Notes: generated by a model from the sequence alone, not told the origin. Shown: positions 27,792 through 37,339, numbered from the stretch's first letter. The stretch: 64,000 bases of DNA from Blastopirellula marina (GCF_002967715.1 NZ_PUIA01000094.1:124001-188000), one strand, 5' to 3'. Program-made: numbers and translations.

Positions 27792-29461
27792 GCACTTCGA
27801 AACTTGGCAGTCTGAAAACGCAACTACGTCGGTTGAGAGATGCCCGCGACCGGGTACGAGTTGGTCTGATGCTGACGTCCTCGTTCTTCTGGATCGCTGG
27901 CACGCTGCTATTGTGGTTTGTGCTGGACTATGGACTAAATCTAAGCCCGCTGCACCGCGGGCTGATGATGCTGGTTACCGTACCGGTTCTAGCCTATGGA
28001 TTGAGCCAGGCTCTGACGGCGCTACGCGGATGGGGAGCATCAATCATCGACACCGCGATCTCTGTCGAACATGCCCATGGTATCGATGGGGACCTGGTTG
28101 CCGCCATTCAATTTGAGCAAGGTCAGGCGATCGGATCGACGGAACTGCAAGCCGCCGTGGTCGACTATGTCGCCGAGTTGAAGGACGAGATCGATATCTT
28201 CGAAGGATTCGATTCCCGCCGTATTTCCAGCCGCTACTTCACAGTCGGCCTGCTCCTATTACTGTTCGCGGCGACCTGTGCATTCGCCCCACGTCACGTG
28301 TCGGCATTCTTCCAGCGGTTGACACTTGCCCACGTGAACTATCCCACGAAAACCTTGATCACCGTGATTTCGGTCAATGGCCAAGAGATTGACTTGAGCG
28401 ATCCCACCAAGCCGATCCCCGTCGGCTACGGAAGCGGGCTCGAACTAACCATCGCCTGCCAAGGAGTGCTTCCCAAGACATGCCGCCTGGCGTTAGAAGA
28501 CGAAAAGGGTGAGTCAACTTCGGCTACTCTGAAGCCCACCGATGAAGACAGTGGTGAGTACATCTACTCGATCCCGCGTCTGATTCAACCGATTCAGTAC
28601 CAGGTATACGCCGGCGATGCGGTCAGCCCGGTGCTGAATATCGAGATCATTACCTTGCCCGCCCTCAAGGTCGAACTCGCGGCGACACCTCCTGATTACG
28701 CTAAGAACATTCAGTTTGCCAATAGTTCTTCGTCGACGCACATGGCCGTTTTGGCTGGAAGTGACGTATCGTTGAAAGTCGTTGCCGATCGCGAACTGGA
28801 TGCCCCCGAACTCACGCTATTGCGAGGTGCTTCGCAGTCGGTCAGCACGTTATCGCCGATCGCGGATGTAGAGAACACCTGGCAACTCGACCAGCAGCAG
28901 GCCTCGCTCAGCAACATTCAGGAAACAGTCACCTACCAGCTAAATGCAGTCGACAAGTACGGCCTATCCCCCGCATCCCCGATCCGCGGAACGATTCGCG
29001 TCGTTCCTGATCGGATTCCCAGTGCGTCGCTGCAAACGATTCACCATATTGTTCTGGCAACTGCCTCGCCAGTGATTCGTTACCGGGCATCAGACGACTT
29101 CGGCCTGGCGAACCTTTCCTTTCAATTAAAGATTCATCACGGCCAGATGGATCCCCGTGTGGTCGAAGTTCCTCTGAAGTCGTTTGCTGTGAATCAAGCA
29201 CCGCAGACCTCGCTGGAAGGGGAGTTCTCACTTGATCTTTCCCCTTGGTCACTGGAAGTGGGAGATCGGGTCGAAGTAACGCTTGTGGCCACCGACTTCC
29301 GCGACAATGCCGCGGAGATGCCGGGACAAAGCGATCCGATTAATCTAGAGATTGGTGACGAGAGCACGGTTTTGGCTGCCATCGCGGAAGCCGACAAGCA
29401 ATCGGAACAAATGCTGAGCGAGTTGATCCAACAGCAATTAGGCTTGGGAGAAACCCAATGA
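27788..29461 (+). CDS. DUF4175-like membrane protein, N-terminal part
   Basis: The 557-residue protein has a short basic N-terminus (LKTQLRRLRDARDRVRVG), three TM segments (about 24-45, 55-75 and 150-170) and a long beta-rich extracytoplasmic region. Its layout matches the N-terminal half of DUF4175/TIGR02302-type proteins of alphaproteobacteria, in which the membrane part continues into a long, low-complexity helical part. Here that second part is the next gene, which overlaps by 4 bp (ATGA). The family assignment rests on architecture and is not certain. It is tightly coupled on both sides. Confidence 0.65.
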   Translation: MSTSKLGSLKTQLRRLRDARDRVRVGLMLTSSFFWIAGTLLLWFVLDYGLNLSPLHRGLMMLVTVPVLAYGLSQALTALRGWGASIIDTAISVEHAHGIDGDLVAAIQFEQGQAIGSTELQAAVVDYVAELKDEIDIFEGFDSRRISSRYFTVGLLLLLFAATCAFAPRHVSAFFQRLTLAHVNYPTKTLITVISVNGQEIDLSDPTKPIPVGYGSGLELTIACQGVLPKTCRLALEDEKGESTSATLKPTDEDSGEYIYSIPRLIQPIQYQVYAGDAVSPVLNIEIITLPALKVELAATPPDYAKNIQFANSSSSTHMAVLAGSDVSLKVVADRELDAPELTLLRGASQSVSTLSPIADVENTWQLDQQQASLSNIQETVTYQLNAVDKYGLSPASPIRGTIRVVPDRIPSASLQTIHHIVLATASPVIRYRASDDFGLANLSFQLKIHHGQMDPRVVEVPLKSFAVNQAPQTSLEGEFSLDLSPWSLEVGDRVEVTLVATDFRDNAAEMPGQSDPINLEIGDESTVLAAIAEADKQSEQMLSELIQQQLGLGETQ

Positions 29462-32400
29462 TACGCTCGATTTTTGCCAACTTGATTCTCACCCTCACTG
29501 CGACAGCGACGCTGGTTCTGCCATCGGGTGCGACCGCGCAAGACACCGACGTCAACCTTTTGCGTCGCAAGCAATACACTCAGCAGCAAGCCCAGGCCCT
29601 GACACGGCAACTGGTCTCGCAAGTATTAGACCTTCAAGCCGCTCAGCTCAAACAGAATGGGTTGACCGAAGTCCCCATCTATGCCGACATCCTGCAAATG
29701 CGGGAAAACCTGGACGAGTTGATCCGCAATGAAATGCAAGGAGTCGTGCAGAAACTAATCCACGCCCAGGAAGTTCAAGGGCAGGAACGCGTCACGGCGA
29801 TTACCCAGGCCCGTGATGAAGTTCGCAAAGTGCTTCTTACGCTGATGGCCGAACGCCAGCGTCTCTACCGGCGGATGCGGCTAGCTCGCTTGAACGCTCA
29901 GGTGCGCGAACTGATCGCCATTCAAGAGAACGTCTCGGACCAAACCCGCGGCCTCCCACAGTTGCCGATGGAATCGCGCGATGCCGCAGCCCTGGCGAAC
30001 CTTTCGCGTCAGACCGATGCCGTGATGATGTTCCATCACCTGGAAGAAGCCTTGCTCGATATGCGTAGCTGGGGCGGTTCGCTGGCCAACTCGGCCATCG
30101 CCGGTCAGCAGATTCTGAAAGAGGAGAATGCCTCGGAAGAAGTTCAGGGAGCATTGACCAGCATCCGCGAAGGTCGCTATTCAGGAGCAAGCGTGCACCA
30201 AGACGCCTTCGTAGCGGCGCTCTACAAGATTCTGGAAGACCTGCAAAAGGCGCAAGGCCTGGCCGACAATAGTCTCGAATCAGCAATGAACGAGATCGAG
30301 AAGCTCAAGGACGAACAGGAAGCGGTCAAAGAGGAAACGGCCAAGTCTGAGCTAACCCCTGAAAAAGCGGACGAACTTTCACAGAAGCAGGAATCGATTC
30401 AGAAGAAGCTCGAAGAGCTGGCCAAAGAAATGGCCAGTCAGCCAGAGAATGTCGAGCCGCTCGAAGAAGCCAGTCAGTCCGCAGCGGAAGCGGTCGCCGA
30501 ACTGTTTGAAGCGGATCAACAGTCCGCCATGGAAAAGCAGGAAGAAGTACTGGCGAAGCTCGAAACGCTGAAAGACCAACTCATCGAACAGGCCGTTCCC
30601 CCAAACGTTGCCAGCGCCGACGAGCGTGAAGAACAAATCGCCGCGTTGGAAGAAGCCAAGCAAGACCTGGAACAGGCCCTTGAGAAGCAAACCAACGCCG
30701 AAGAACAGTTCGAGAAGACCCCAGAAAATGCGAACGCAGTCGCCCAGATGCAGCAGGAAGCCAAGCAGGCACTCGACGAAGCCGCAAAGACAGAGAACCT
30801 CCCCGAGTCCGTCAAACCGATGATTGCCGAAGCGAAGGCCAGTGCCAACGAGGCCGCGGCGGCCGCTGAAAAAGCGAACTCCGATAATCAGGAAGCCACA
30901 GCCGAGGCCCAGGAAAACGCGACTGATGCCACGCGCCAGGCACTGGAGAACGTCGCTTCGACGCTGGCCGATGCCAAGCGTCAGCAACTAGCAACCAAGA
31001 TCGGGGAACTGGCTCGCGCAGCCGAGGCCCTCGATCGCGCAGCTGCCGCACAGCAAGAGATCTCGCGAGATGCCGCCAAGGTTGCCAACGATCCGCAACA
31101 AGGCCAGAACCAGGACATGGAAGCATTGGCTGAGACACAAAGCGACATTGCCGCCGTGGCCAACCGTGTCGCGGAAGGGACCAAGAATACGGCTCCCCAG
31201 GCCGCTGAAGCGCTCAAGCAGGCACAGAACCAGATCGACAAGGCCAGCGATGCCGCCAAGCAAATGGCCAAGCCGCAGCAGACGCCGGAAGCCACCGGCA
31301 AACAGGCCCAAGAGCTTCAGGCTCAATCGCGCGAAGCCCAACAGAAGCTCAACGAGGCCGCCAAGGCACTTCGCGAAGCGGCGAAAGAAGCTGCTAACCA
31401 GTTGGCTCAGACCGCTGACGAGCAACTTGGTCAGATCGACAACGTCGATCAGGCACTGGGCTCGATGCCGCAGCAGCAAGATCCCGCCGGAGCAGAAGCT
31501 CAGATAGAAGCCTTGGCGAACGAGGCCGGCATGATCTCGCCGGAAGCAGCAGCTCGTTTACGCAAGCCACCAGAAAACGCCGCCGGCCAGAATGAAATGG
31601 CAAGGAACGATGCTGGCGAACAAGCGTCACCGATGAACGCTAGTGAACAGGCCGGCAATCAGGAAGCCAATGCCGATGAAGACTCTGCTTCCCCGATGAA
31701 CGGCGAAGCAGGCAACCAACCAGAGGCCTCGGGAGATGCCTCATCCCCAATGGCAAACAGCCCCATGGGTAGTAATCCCCCTGCCCCAACGCCCCAGCAG
31801 CGGCAAGAACAGGTTCAGCAAGCTCGAGCCGAACTAGCGGGCCGCCGTCAGCCAATCGCCGCCGACAAGAAGGCCGCTGAGGAAATCGCGAATCTGCTGG
31901 ATAACCTGGCTGGTTCGAGTGAGAAAATTCAGGAGCTGTCCGAGCAGTTCATGGCTCAAAATGCAGAAGCAGCTAATGCAGACGGCAACATGGGAGAATC
32001 TCCGGAAGCTGGTGCCGAAGGAACTGCTGGTGAGCAGCCGATGCCGTCCGGGGAAAACGTTGCCGACAACGCCGCCGATTCGGCGAGTGAGGGAGACGCG
32101 GATCCTAAGGCCAGTGAGAATCCGATTGCCTCCCAACTTGCCGAATCGATGCGGCAATTTGCCAACTCGCAGCGACAGGCGACGCAGCTTGCCGCCAATG
32201 CCGCCCAACAGGGGCAAATCGCAAATCAACCTGTCCGCGAAGCCCTGCAAACGGCGTCGCGTCTTCCGGTTCCGATGTCCCCCATGAACAACTCACCGGC
32301 CGACGGTACGATGGGTGAGCCCGTAGATGCGAGCGATGCCCCAGAATCGGGCGATCTCGCCGGAGAGCCTACCGACACTGGGCAACAGCCAGGTAGCCCA

Positions 32401-33009
32401 GCCGAAGGATCGCAAGGGTCGCCGATGCCTGGCAGCCCCTCGCAGATGGCTTCGCAACAATCTCCTTCGCAAGGAAGCCCTGGACAACCTCCGTCGACTG
32501 ACATGGGGAACTCGATGGTTTCCCCCACGCCACAGGTGACCGCTCAGGCACTGGCCGGGGCCGAGGTGATGGAGTCGCTATGGGATCAAATGCCGGAACT
32601 GATTGCCGATGGGCAAGCCGAAGGTAACCAGGTCGCATCCATCGATCCGCTAGGCATGGCTGCCCCGGCGTCGGCGATGCTCGATAACCCAAGCGCCTCG
32701 CAGCCGTCTTCCCCCACCGACGCCATGGCCCAGAACGCGATGCAAGGTCAGCCGACAAGCAGCCAGGCGTCTAATTCCCAAGCCAGCACTTCCACCGAGG
32801 CGACTGACGGCAAAGAAGCTAATGAGGGAGAAAGTGCGGGAGCTGGCGGTACCAGCAACAGCAATCCAGCCGCACGGTCGTTTGAAAAAGAACCGTGGTT
32901 CACGAAACTTCCACCAGGCGTCCAGCAATCGATTCGGGCCAGCGTGCGGCGATCGCCTCCACCTGGCTACGAAGAGCGACTTCGCCGTTACTTCGAGAAC
33001 ATCGACTAA
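29458..33009 (+). CDS. Secreted, Ala/Gln/Glu-rich coiled-coil protein (DUF4175 C-terminal-like)
   Basis: The 1183-residue protein has a signal peptide (1-27, SGATAQD). An extended helical region follows, from about 90 to 700, dense in Ala, Glu, Gln and Lys with heptad character (EEVKEETAKSEL; QAAEALKQAQNQIDKASDAAK). A disordered tail from about 700 to 1130 is rich in Ser, Pro, Met, Gly and Asn with repeated SPM(N/G) motifs. The last 40 residues are again ordered (SFEKEPWFTKLPPGVQQSIRA; PPPGYEERLRRYF), and a similar terminal block closes DUF4175-type proteins. A periplasmic, elongated structural role is inferred. MoxR follows after 57 bp. Several long antisense frames across it are composition shadows. 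Confidence 0.75.
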   Translation: MIRSIFANLILTLTATATLVLPSGATAQDTDVNLLRRKQYTQQQAQALTRQLVSQVLDLQAAQLKQNGLTEVPIYADILQMRENLDELIRNEMQGVVQKLIHAQEVQGQERVTAITQARDEVRKVLLTLMAERQRLYRRMRLARLNAQVRELIAIQENVSDQTRGLPQLPMESRDAAALANLSRQTDAVMMFHHLEEALLDMRSWGGSLANSAIAGQQILKEENASEEVQGALTSIREGRYSGASVHQDAFVAALYKILEDLQKAQGLADNSLESAMNEIEKLKDEQEAVKEETAKSELTPEKADELSQKQESIQKKLEELAKEMASQPENVEPLEEASQSAAEAVAELFEADQQSAMEKQEEVLAKLETLKDQLIEQAVPPNVASADEREEQIAALEEAKQDLEQALEKQTNAEEQFEKTPENANAVAQMQQEAKQALDEAAKTENLPESVKPMIAEAKASANEAAAAAEKANSDNQEATAEAQENATDATRQALENVASTLADAKRQQLATKIGELARAAEALDRAAAAQQEISRDAAKVANDPQQGQNQDMEALAETQSDIAAVANRVAEGTKNTAPQAAEALKQAQNQIDKASDAAKQMAKPQQTPEATGKQAQELQAQSREAQQKLNEAAKALREAAKEAANQLAQTADEQLGQIDNVDQALGSMPQQQDPAGAEAQIEALANEAGMISPEAAARLRKPPENAAGQNEMARNDAGEQASPMNASEQAGNQEANADEDSASPMNGEAGNQPEASGDASSPMANSPMGSNPPAPTPQQRQEQVQQARAELAGRRQPIAADKKAAEEIANLLDNLAGSSEKIQELSEQFMAQNAEAANADGNMGESPEAGAEGTAGEQPMPSGENVADNAADSASEGDADPKASENPIASQLAESMRQFANSQRQATQLAANAAQQGQIANQPVREALQTASRLPVPMSPMNNSPADGTMGEPVDASDAPESGDLAGEPTDTGQQPGSPAEGSQGSPMPGSPSQMASQQSPSQGSPGQPPSTDMGNSMVSPTPQVTAQALAGAEVMESLWDQMPELIADGQAEGNQVASIDPLGMAAPASAMLDNPSASQPSSPTDAMAQNAMQGQPTSSQASNSQASTSTEATDGKEANEGESAGAGGTSNSNPAARSFEKEPWFTKLPPGVQQSIRASVRRSPPPGYEERLRRYFENID

Positions 33010-33066
33010 GCGTTGTTCTCTCAACCCTAAATCAACCATCGTCCTTCGAGTTTGAGGCACCCAGAT

Positions 33067-34098
33067 ATGGCATCCGATCCGATTTCCCAAAGTGACGTCG
33101 CCGCCGTCCAAGAATGCGAAAACGCCTACGGCAAGCTTCGCGACGAATTGGCCAAGGTGATCGTCGGTCAGTCCGAAGTGATCGAACAGGTACTCGTTGC
33201 GATGTTCGCTCGCGGTCATGCACTGCTGGAAGGGGTGCCGGGGCTGGCCAAAACGCTGCTGGTCAGTTCGCTGGCCGAGTCACTGCACCTGAGCTTCAAG
33301 CGAATTCAGTTCACGCCTGACCTGATGCCCAGTGATATCACCGGGACCGAGATCATTCAGGAAGACCTGGAGACCAAGAAGCGTCGCTACGAATTTCTGG
33401 AAGGTCCGATCTTTGCCAACCTGATTCTGGCGGACGAAATCAACCGTACGCCTCCTAAGACTCAGGCCGCCATGCTCGAAGCGATGCAGGAACGCCAGGT
33501 AAGTGCCGGCGGTACGATTCGCAAACTGCCCAGTCCCTTCTTCGTGCTGGCCACTCAAAACCCGCTGGAACAGGAAGGTACCTACCCTATGCCGGAAGCT
33601 CAGCTCGACCGCTTCCTGCTACACATTCGCGTCGATTACCCCAGCGGCGCTGAAGAATGGGAAATCGCTCGCCGCGTGACCTCCGGTGCCCAGGAACAGA
33701 TTTCTTCTTGCATGAGTGGCGAGCAGATCGTTCAGTTCCAGGATCTCGTGAAGCGAGTTCCAGTGAGCGATCAAGTGCTTGGTTATGCCTGGGCCCTGAT
33801 TCGCGCGACACGTCCAGGCTCGCCCGAAGCTCCTTCGTTCGTTAATCAATGGGTTGCCTGGGGTGCCGGACCGCGTGGTCTTTTGACTTTGGTAACGGCC
33901 GCGAAAGCACGAGCCATTTTGTATGGACGTTACCACGCGAGCATCAGCGACGTACAAGCGATGGTCAAACCGGCGCTACGTCATCGCCTGGCAGCAAACT
34001 ATTCGGCCCAGGCCAACGGCTATACCAGCGACAAGCTGATTGAAATGCTGTTGGAAGAAGTTTCGTCCGAGAAGACTTACGCCTGCCCGGCAGCTTAA
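33067..34098 (+). CDS. MoxR-family AAA+ ATPase
   Basis: The 343-residue cytoplasmic ATPase starts at ATG 33067 with GAGG about 9 bp upstream. Walker A appears as GVPGLAKT (56-63), where Ala replaces the more common Gly, as is usual in MoxR. Walker B is LILADEINR (119-127), followed by sensor-1 ATQNP and the LDRFLLHI block. The C-terminal helical lid ends with LRHRLAANYSAQ. MoxR proteins act as chaperone-like remodelers of VWA-domain partners; two VWA-type genes upstream and the DUF58 gene downstream fit that role. Confidence 0.95.
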   Translation: MASDPISQSDVAAVQECENAYGKLRDELAKVIVGQSEVIEQVLVAMFARGHALLEGVPGLAKTLLVSSLAESLHLSFKRIQFTPDLMPSDITGTEIIQEDLETKKRRYEFLEGPIFANLILADEINRTPPKTQAAMLEAMQERQVSAGGTIRKLPSPFFVLATQNPLEQEGTYPMPEAQLDRFLLHIRVDYPSGAEEWEIARRVTSGAQEQISSCMSGEQIVQFQDLVKRVPVSDQVLGYAWALIRATRPGSPEAPSFVNQWVAWGAGPRGLLTLVTAAKARAILYGRYHASISDVQAMVKPALRHRLAANYSAQANGYTSDKLIEMLLEEVSSEKTYACPAA

Positions 34099-34122
34099 GT
34101 TGCTCCGCTTTATAATTAAGGT

Positions 34123-35037
34123 GTGCCAGTGAATAGCGGCGTTTTATCCCGATATCTCGACTACGAGTTTCTCCGCCAACTCTCTGGGCGTTCTTTGGAA
34201 CCTCGGGGACTGGTCAGCGGAAACCTGGCCGGTGCGCACAAGTCACCGTCGTCCGGGTTCGCAGTCGAGTTTTCGGGGCACCGCGAATACGTCCCTGGCG
34301 ACGATCCGAAGCACATCGACTGGCGAGTCTTCTTCACGCGTGACAAGTACTTCATCAAGCAATATGAGATGGAGACGAACTTCGTCTGCCATTTGATGCT
34401 CGATATCAGCAAGTCGATGCGATACGGCGAAGAGGCTTCCCAGAAAATGCTCTTCGCTTCGCGGTTGGCGGTCAGCTTGGCCCAGAGTATCGTTCGCCAG
34501 GGGGACAAGGTTTCGTTTACCACGTTCGATACGAAGATTCGCGGGCACATTCCTGCCAGCAATGCCCTGCCCCAGATCATTCGCATGTCGCAGCATCTCG
34601 ACGAAACAGAAGCTGACGATACCACCGATTTGCATGCCTGCCTGTCCGAGTTCAGCCAGCGCATGGCACGCCGCGAGATCGTCATGATCTTCAGCGATTT
34701 CTTTGGCGACCTGCAAACGCTAGAGAATGCAATCCAGCGGATCCGCTTCAATAAGCATGATGTCGTTCTGGTTCAGGTGATTCACGATCACGAGTTGAAT
34801 TTCAACCTGGAAGGCATGACCCGTTTCGTGGGGTTGGAAATCGATGCCCAGCGAATCGCCCAGCCAGCAGACATTCGTTCGGCCTACCTGAAAGCGGTCA
34901 GTCGCTTCAATGCCGAGCTTGCGGACATTGCTACCCGTAACAACTGCGATCATGTCCTAGCCTGCACCAAAGACAATCCAGGAGCCATTTTCTGGGAATA
35001 CCTCAACCAGCGAAGCCTCCAGAACCGTCGCATCTAG
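34123..35037 (+). CDS. DUF58 domain protein (VWA-type MoxR partner)
   Basis: The 304-residue protein carries the DUF58 signature FSGHREYVPGDDPKHIDWR (about 46-64). A VWA fold follows, with the MIDAS motif DISKS (LMLDISKSMRYG, about 93-104) and a later metal-site Thr in TTDLHACL. It has no TM segment, so it should be cytoplasmic. DUF58 proteins almost always pair with a MoxR ATPase, which ends 24 bp upstream. The start is GTG 34123; a second GTG two codons later (34129) has equal support. It is the last gene of the operon; no terminator hairpin was found after it. Confidence 0.92.
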   Translation: MPVNSGVLSRYLDYEFLRQLSGRSLEPRGLVSGNLAGAHKSPSSGFAVEFSGHREYVPGDDPKHIDWRVFFTRDKYFIKQYEMETNFVCHLMLDISKSMRYGEEASQKMLFASRLAVSLAQSIVRQGDKVSFTTFDTKIRGHIPASNALPQIIRMSQHLDETEADDTTDLHACLSEFSQRMARREIVMIFSDFFGDLQTLENAIQRIRFNKHDVVLVQVIHDHELNFNLEGMTRFVGLEIDAQRIAQPADIRSAYLKAVSRFNAELADIATRNNCDHVLACTKDNPGAIFWEYLNQRSLQNRRI

Positions 35038-35345
35038 AGCGCAACGGATTTTCTCGAAACTTTTTCTTTACTGGCCAACCCTTCGTTTTCGGGGCAATTA
35101 AGCCATACGACGGGAATTCCTGGACCCTCAAAGGGGCATTTCGGGGACTTTTTGTCTAAGGGTGCAGAAAGTCACGTTGACATCAAAGGTAAGATAGTCA
35201 TCATTAAGGTAACGTACGTTGGCGGTTACGTCACCGGTCCCGAGGGAGCTTGCACGCGGCAACGCGTGGGACGATCTCCCTGGGGAAGATTTTACTCTGT
35301 TAATTCTAAGATTAGGTAGAGCATAAAAACGCTCGGAGAATCACG
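35038..35345 (+). promoter_or_regulatory. Promoter and structured leader of the HTH gene
   Basis: A perfect -35 TTGACA at 35177-35182 is followed after 16 bp by CATCAT (35199-35204). The transcript would have a leader of about 130 nt. Within it a stem-loop is evident: outer arms AGGGAG (35243-35248) and CTCCCT (35276-35281) enclose CACGCG (35253-35258), a GCAA tetraloop and CGCGTG (35263-35268). It matches no riboswitch class I know. The first 130 bp after the DUF58 stop hold nothing recognisable. Confidence 0.45.
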
Positions 35346-36521
35346 ATGAAATTCTCATTTCGCCTTGCAGAATTGCTGAATCACTCGCCAGATCCTAAGA
35401 AACGTCCTGGCACCATTAAAGCGATCTGCGACTTCACCGGTTTGGATCGCCACCAAGTTTCTTCTCTGCTAAAGAACGAAGCGAAGTACATCCCACTTTC
35501 GGCACTCGCCCAAGTGTGTGACTTCCTGATCAAACACGGCTACGCCGAAGCAAACCAATTGCCAGGGGCACTGTTCGCTGTCGAGCCAGAGAACTTCTGG
35601 GAACTCTTGGCTCGCCGCAAGCGTGTGGAGATGTGCCTTGGCATTCGTGCCGACGAAAATTGGGCCGAAGGTGCCTGGGTGGTTGCTTCCGATACGATAC
35701 TGCAAGGTCAGCTGCTCACCGGCATTTCCACGCTGGGTGGTACTGCCAAGTACCGTCAGCAAGATCTTTCGCGCGATATGGTCTCGCTTAGCGGCGACGG
35801 CTACTTGATGCGTGACACCCCGATTCCGCAACCGGAAGACCTTTTCCAGACACTCGTCTGGGCACCGGGGCAGGCAGACGATGAAGAAGTACATCGTCGC
35901 GGTCACGAAGTCTATTCCAGCTTCCAGGCCGTCGATGGCGACAAGGCGTTGATCAGCCTTGGTAGTATTCGCAGCAATCCAGTAATCGAACTGGGACTTG
36001 CCAGCGCGTTCAATACGGAACCGTTCATCAGCCAGGACGAAGTCGAAGATCCGAGCCAACGGGCTATTCCGATCTATCTACGTCACCGCGAAAAGAACGC
36101 TCAGTTCCCTGGTTCCTGCTGCGGCGGCGACCAGTTATCCAAGAGCTACGCTCCGGAAACGCCAGGCTTCTATTACGAAAAAGAAGACGGCAGTTGGGGC
36201 TGCTGCAAGTGGGACGAGACGACCTACGAGCCAGCCTACCTGATCTACGTCTATCACGAGTCGCAGGGGCGTTTGGAAATGATGCTTGGCGGTTACTCAG
36301 GACGTGGAACCCGACTGCTTGCCAAGACACTCTCGAGCCGACCGGAAGAGTTCTGGCCACCTGTTTACACCGGCAACGGCACGCAGATCGGTGCCTATGT
36401 GATTCAGTACGAACTGAAGAAGCAGAAGAAGGCTCGCAGCGTCCTGGTTGCTGATTACTCGGCCACGACGAAGATCATTCCGATCGACCCGAAGGCTATT
36501 CAGCGACGCCTGACCGTCTAA
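35346..36521 (+). CDS. N-terminal HTH protein, planctomycete-type, unknown function
   Basis: The 391-residue soluble protein has an N-terminal Cro/C1-like helix-turn-helix (about 1-70: FRLAELLNHSPDPKKRPGTIKAICDFTGLDRHQVSSLLKNEAKYI). A large C-terminal region of about 310 residues rich in beta strands is not recognised. It includes a cysteine-bearing patch (GSCCGGDQL and SWGCCKWDE) that could bind metal or a cofactor. The DNA-binding head and sensor-like body suggest a transcription factor. It is transcribed alone from a leader with a stable hairpin and ends at a strong bidirectional terminator at 36547. Targets and effector are unknown. Confidence 0.75.
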   Translation: MKFSFRLAELLNHSPDPKKRPGTIKAICDFTGLDRHQVSSLLKNEAKYIPLSALAQVCDFLIKHGYAEANQLPGALFAVEPENFWELLARRKRVEMCLGIRADENWAEGAWVVASDTILQGQLLTGISTLGGTAKYRQQDLSRDMVSLSGDGYLMRDTPIPQPEDLFQTLVWAPGQADDEEVHRRGHEVYSSFQAVDGDKALISLGSIRSNPVIELGLASAFNTEPFISQDEVEDPSQRAIPIYLRHREKNAQFPGSCCGGDQLSKSYAPETPGFYYEKEDGSWGCCKWDETTYEPAYLIYVYHESQGRLEMMLGGYSGRGTRLLAKTLSSRPEEFWPPVYTGNGTQIGAYVIQYELKKQKKARSVLVADYSATTKIIPIDPKAIQRRLTV

Positions 36522-36546
36522 GGTTTGACGCTTCACTTCGAAAAAC

Positions 36547-36587
36547 AAAAGGCCGTCCCTGCTGTGATGCAAGGACGGCCTTTTTTT
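36547..36587. terminator. Bidirectional rho-independent terminator
   Basis: AAAAGGCCGTCC (36547-36558) pairs perfectly with GGACGGCCTTTT (36573-36584), with T runs on both strands. It serves the convergent HTH gene (plus) and the DUF1080 gene (minus, stop at 36614). Confidence 0.92.
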
Positions 36588-36613
36588 GTTTGCGTTATCG
36601 TTTTCGTCACGTC

Positions 36614-37339
36614 TTATGGAAGCTCACGAATCTTCAAGCCGCGGAACTCCACGGGCGAGCCTTCCGATTCCAGGCACAAAAAGCCCGTCGCTGGCGAGCA
36701 ACCCGTGCCGCCGGATACTTCTTCGCCGTTAACCCACAATCGGACTTCCCCGTTGATGGCACGGACGTAGTAGTGGTTCCACTCGCCGGTTCCCTTGCTC
36801 AGTTCTTTAGAAGGAAAGCTACGCGCGCCGTTAGGTGCCGTTGGAGGAAACGGGGTCATCTTGGCCGCACCGACCGGGAAGACATCGCCGTGACACGTGA
36901 ACCAGTCGGCCTTGCGATTGCCACCTTTCTCGTACTGTTCTTTGTAACCCAGATCGAGCACTTGCACTTCAATCCCCTGCGGAAGCCCTGGGCCAGTTAG
37001 CTTTTCCAGCGAGGAAGGAATGGTCCATACGAAGATCCCGCTGTTACCGGCATTCTTCAAGTGTCGCCACTGGCAAACCAGCTCGAAATTCGTGTACTCC
37101 TTTACGCTACGAGTCACGCTGACAGGCTTGCCGGTGCATTCGATCAGGCCGTTCTCGTGGAACGTCCAGGTATCGTCTTCGCTGTTGACTTTCGTGAAGT
37201 CATCCTTCCCCAGGGCAACCCAGCCTGGTCCCTCGCCGTTGACGAAGGCCTTGGTCACGGGTTCTTCCGCGCGGAGATGTGTCATACCGAGGGTGGTTAA
37301 CACCGCGGCGATCGCCAGGCTCAGCAGTCGAATCTGCAT
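36614..37339 (-). CDS. Secreted DUF1080 (3-keto-disaccharide hydrolase-like) protein
   Basis: The 241-residue protein has a signal peptide (1-22, THLRAEE) and one DUF1080 jelly-roll domain: GPGWVALGKDDFTKV, then FELVCQWRHLKNAGNSGIFV (typical core) and WNHYYVRAINGEVRLWVNGEEV, ending IEFRGLKIREL-like. Members of this family include 3-keto-glycoside hydrolases that work with sugar-3-oxidising Gfo/Idh enzymes. The gene immediately upstream is a Tat-exported Gfo/Idh oxidoreductase (55 bp away), which supports such a pairing here by inference. AGGA lies 9 bp before the chosen ATG. Confidence 0.88.
   Translation of the reverse strand: MQIRLLSLAIAAVLTTLGMTHLRAEEPVTKAFVNGEGPGWVALGKDDFTKVNSEDDTWTFHENGLIECTGKPVSVTRSVKEYTNFELVCQWRHLKNAGNSGIFVWTIPSSLEKLTGPGLPQGIEVQVLDLGYKEQYEKGGNRKADWFTCHGDVFPVGAAKMTPFPPTAPNGARSFPSKELSKGTGEWNHYYVRAINGEVRLWVNGEEVSGGTGCSPATGFLCLESEGSPVEFRGLKIRELP

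Noticed and set aside
30379-31479. Leu/Gly/Phe-rich minus-strand open frames
   Set aside because: They arise from the Ala/Gln/Glu codon pattern of the coiled-coil gene and mimic membrane proteins by composition only.
35241-35281. Second GEMM riboswitch
   Set aside because: GGCAA and GGGACG strings occur, but the conserved GGACGCAAAGCC and GGTAGCC blocks are absent, so the hairpin is not a c-di-GMP aptamer.
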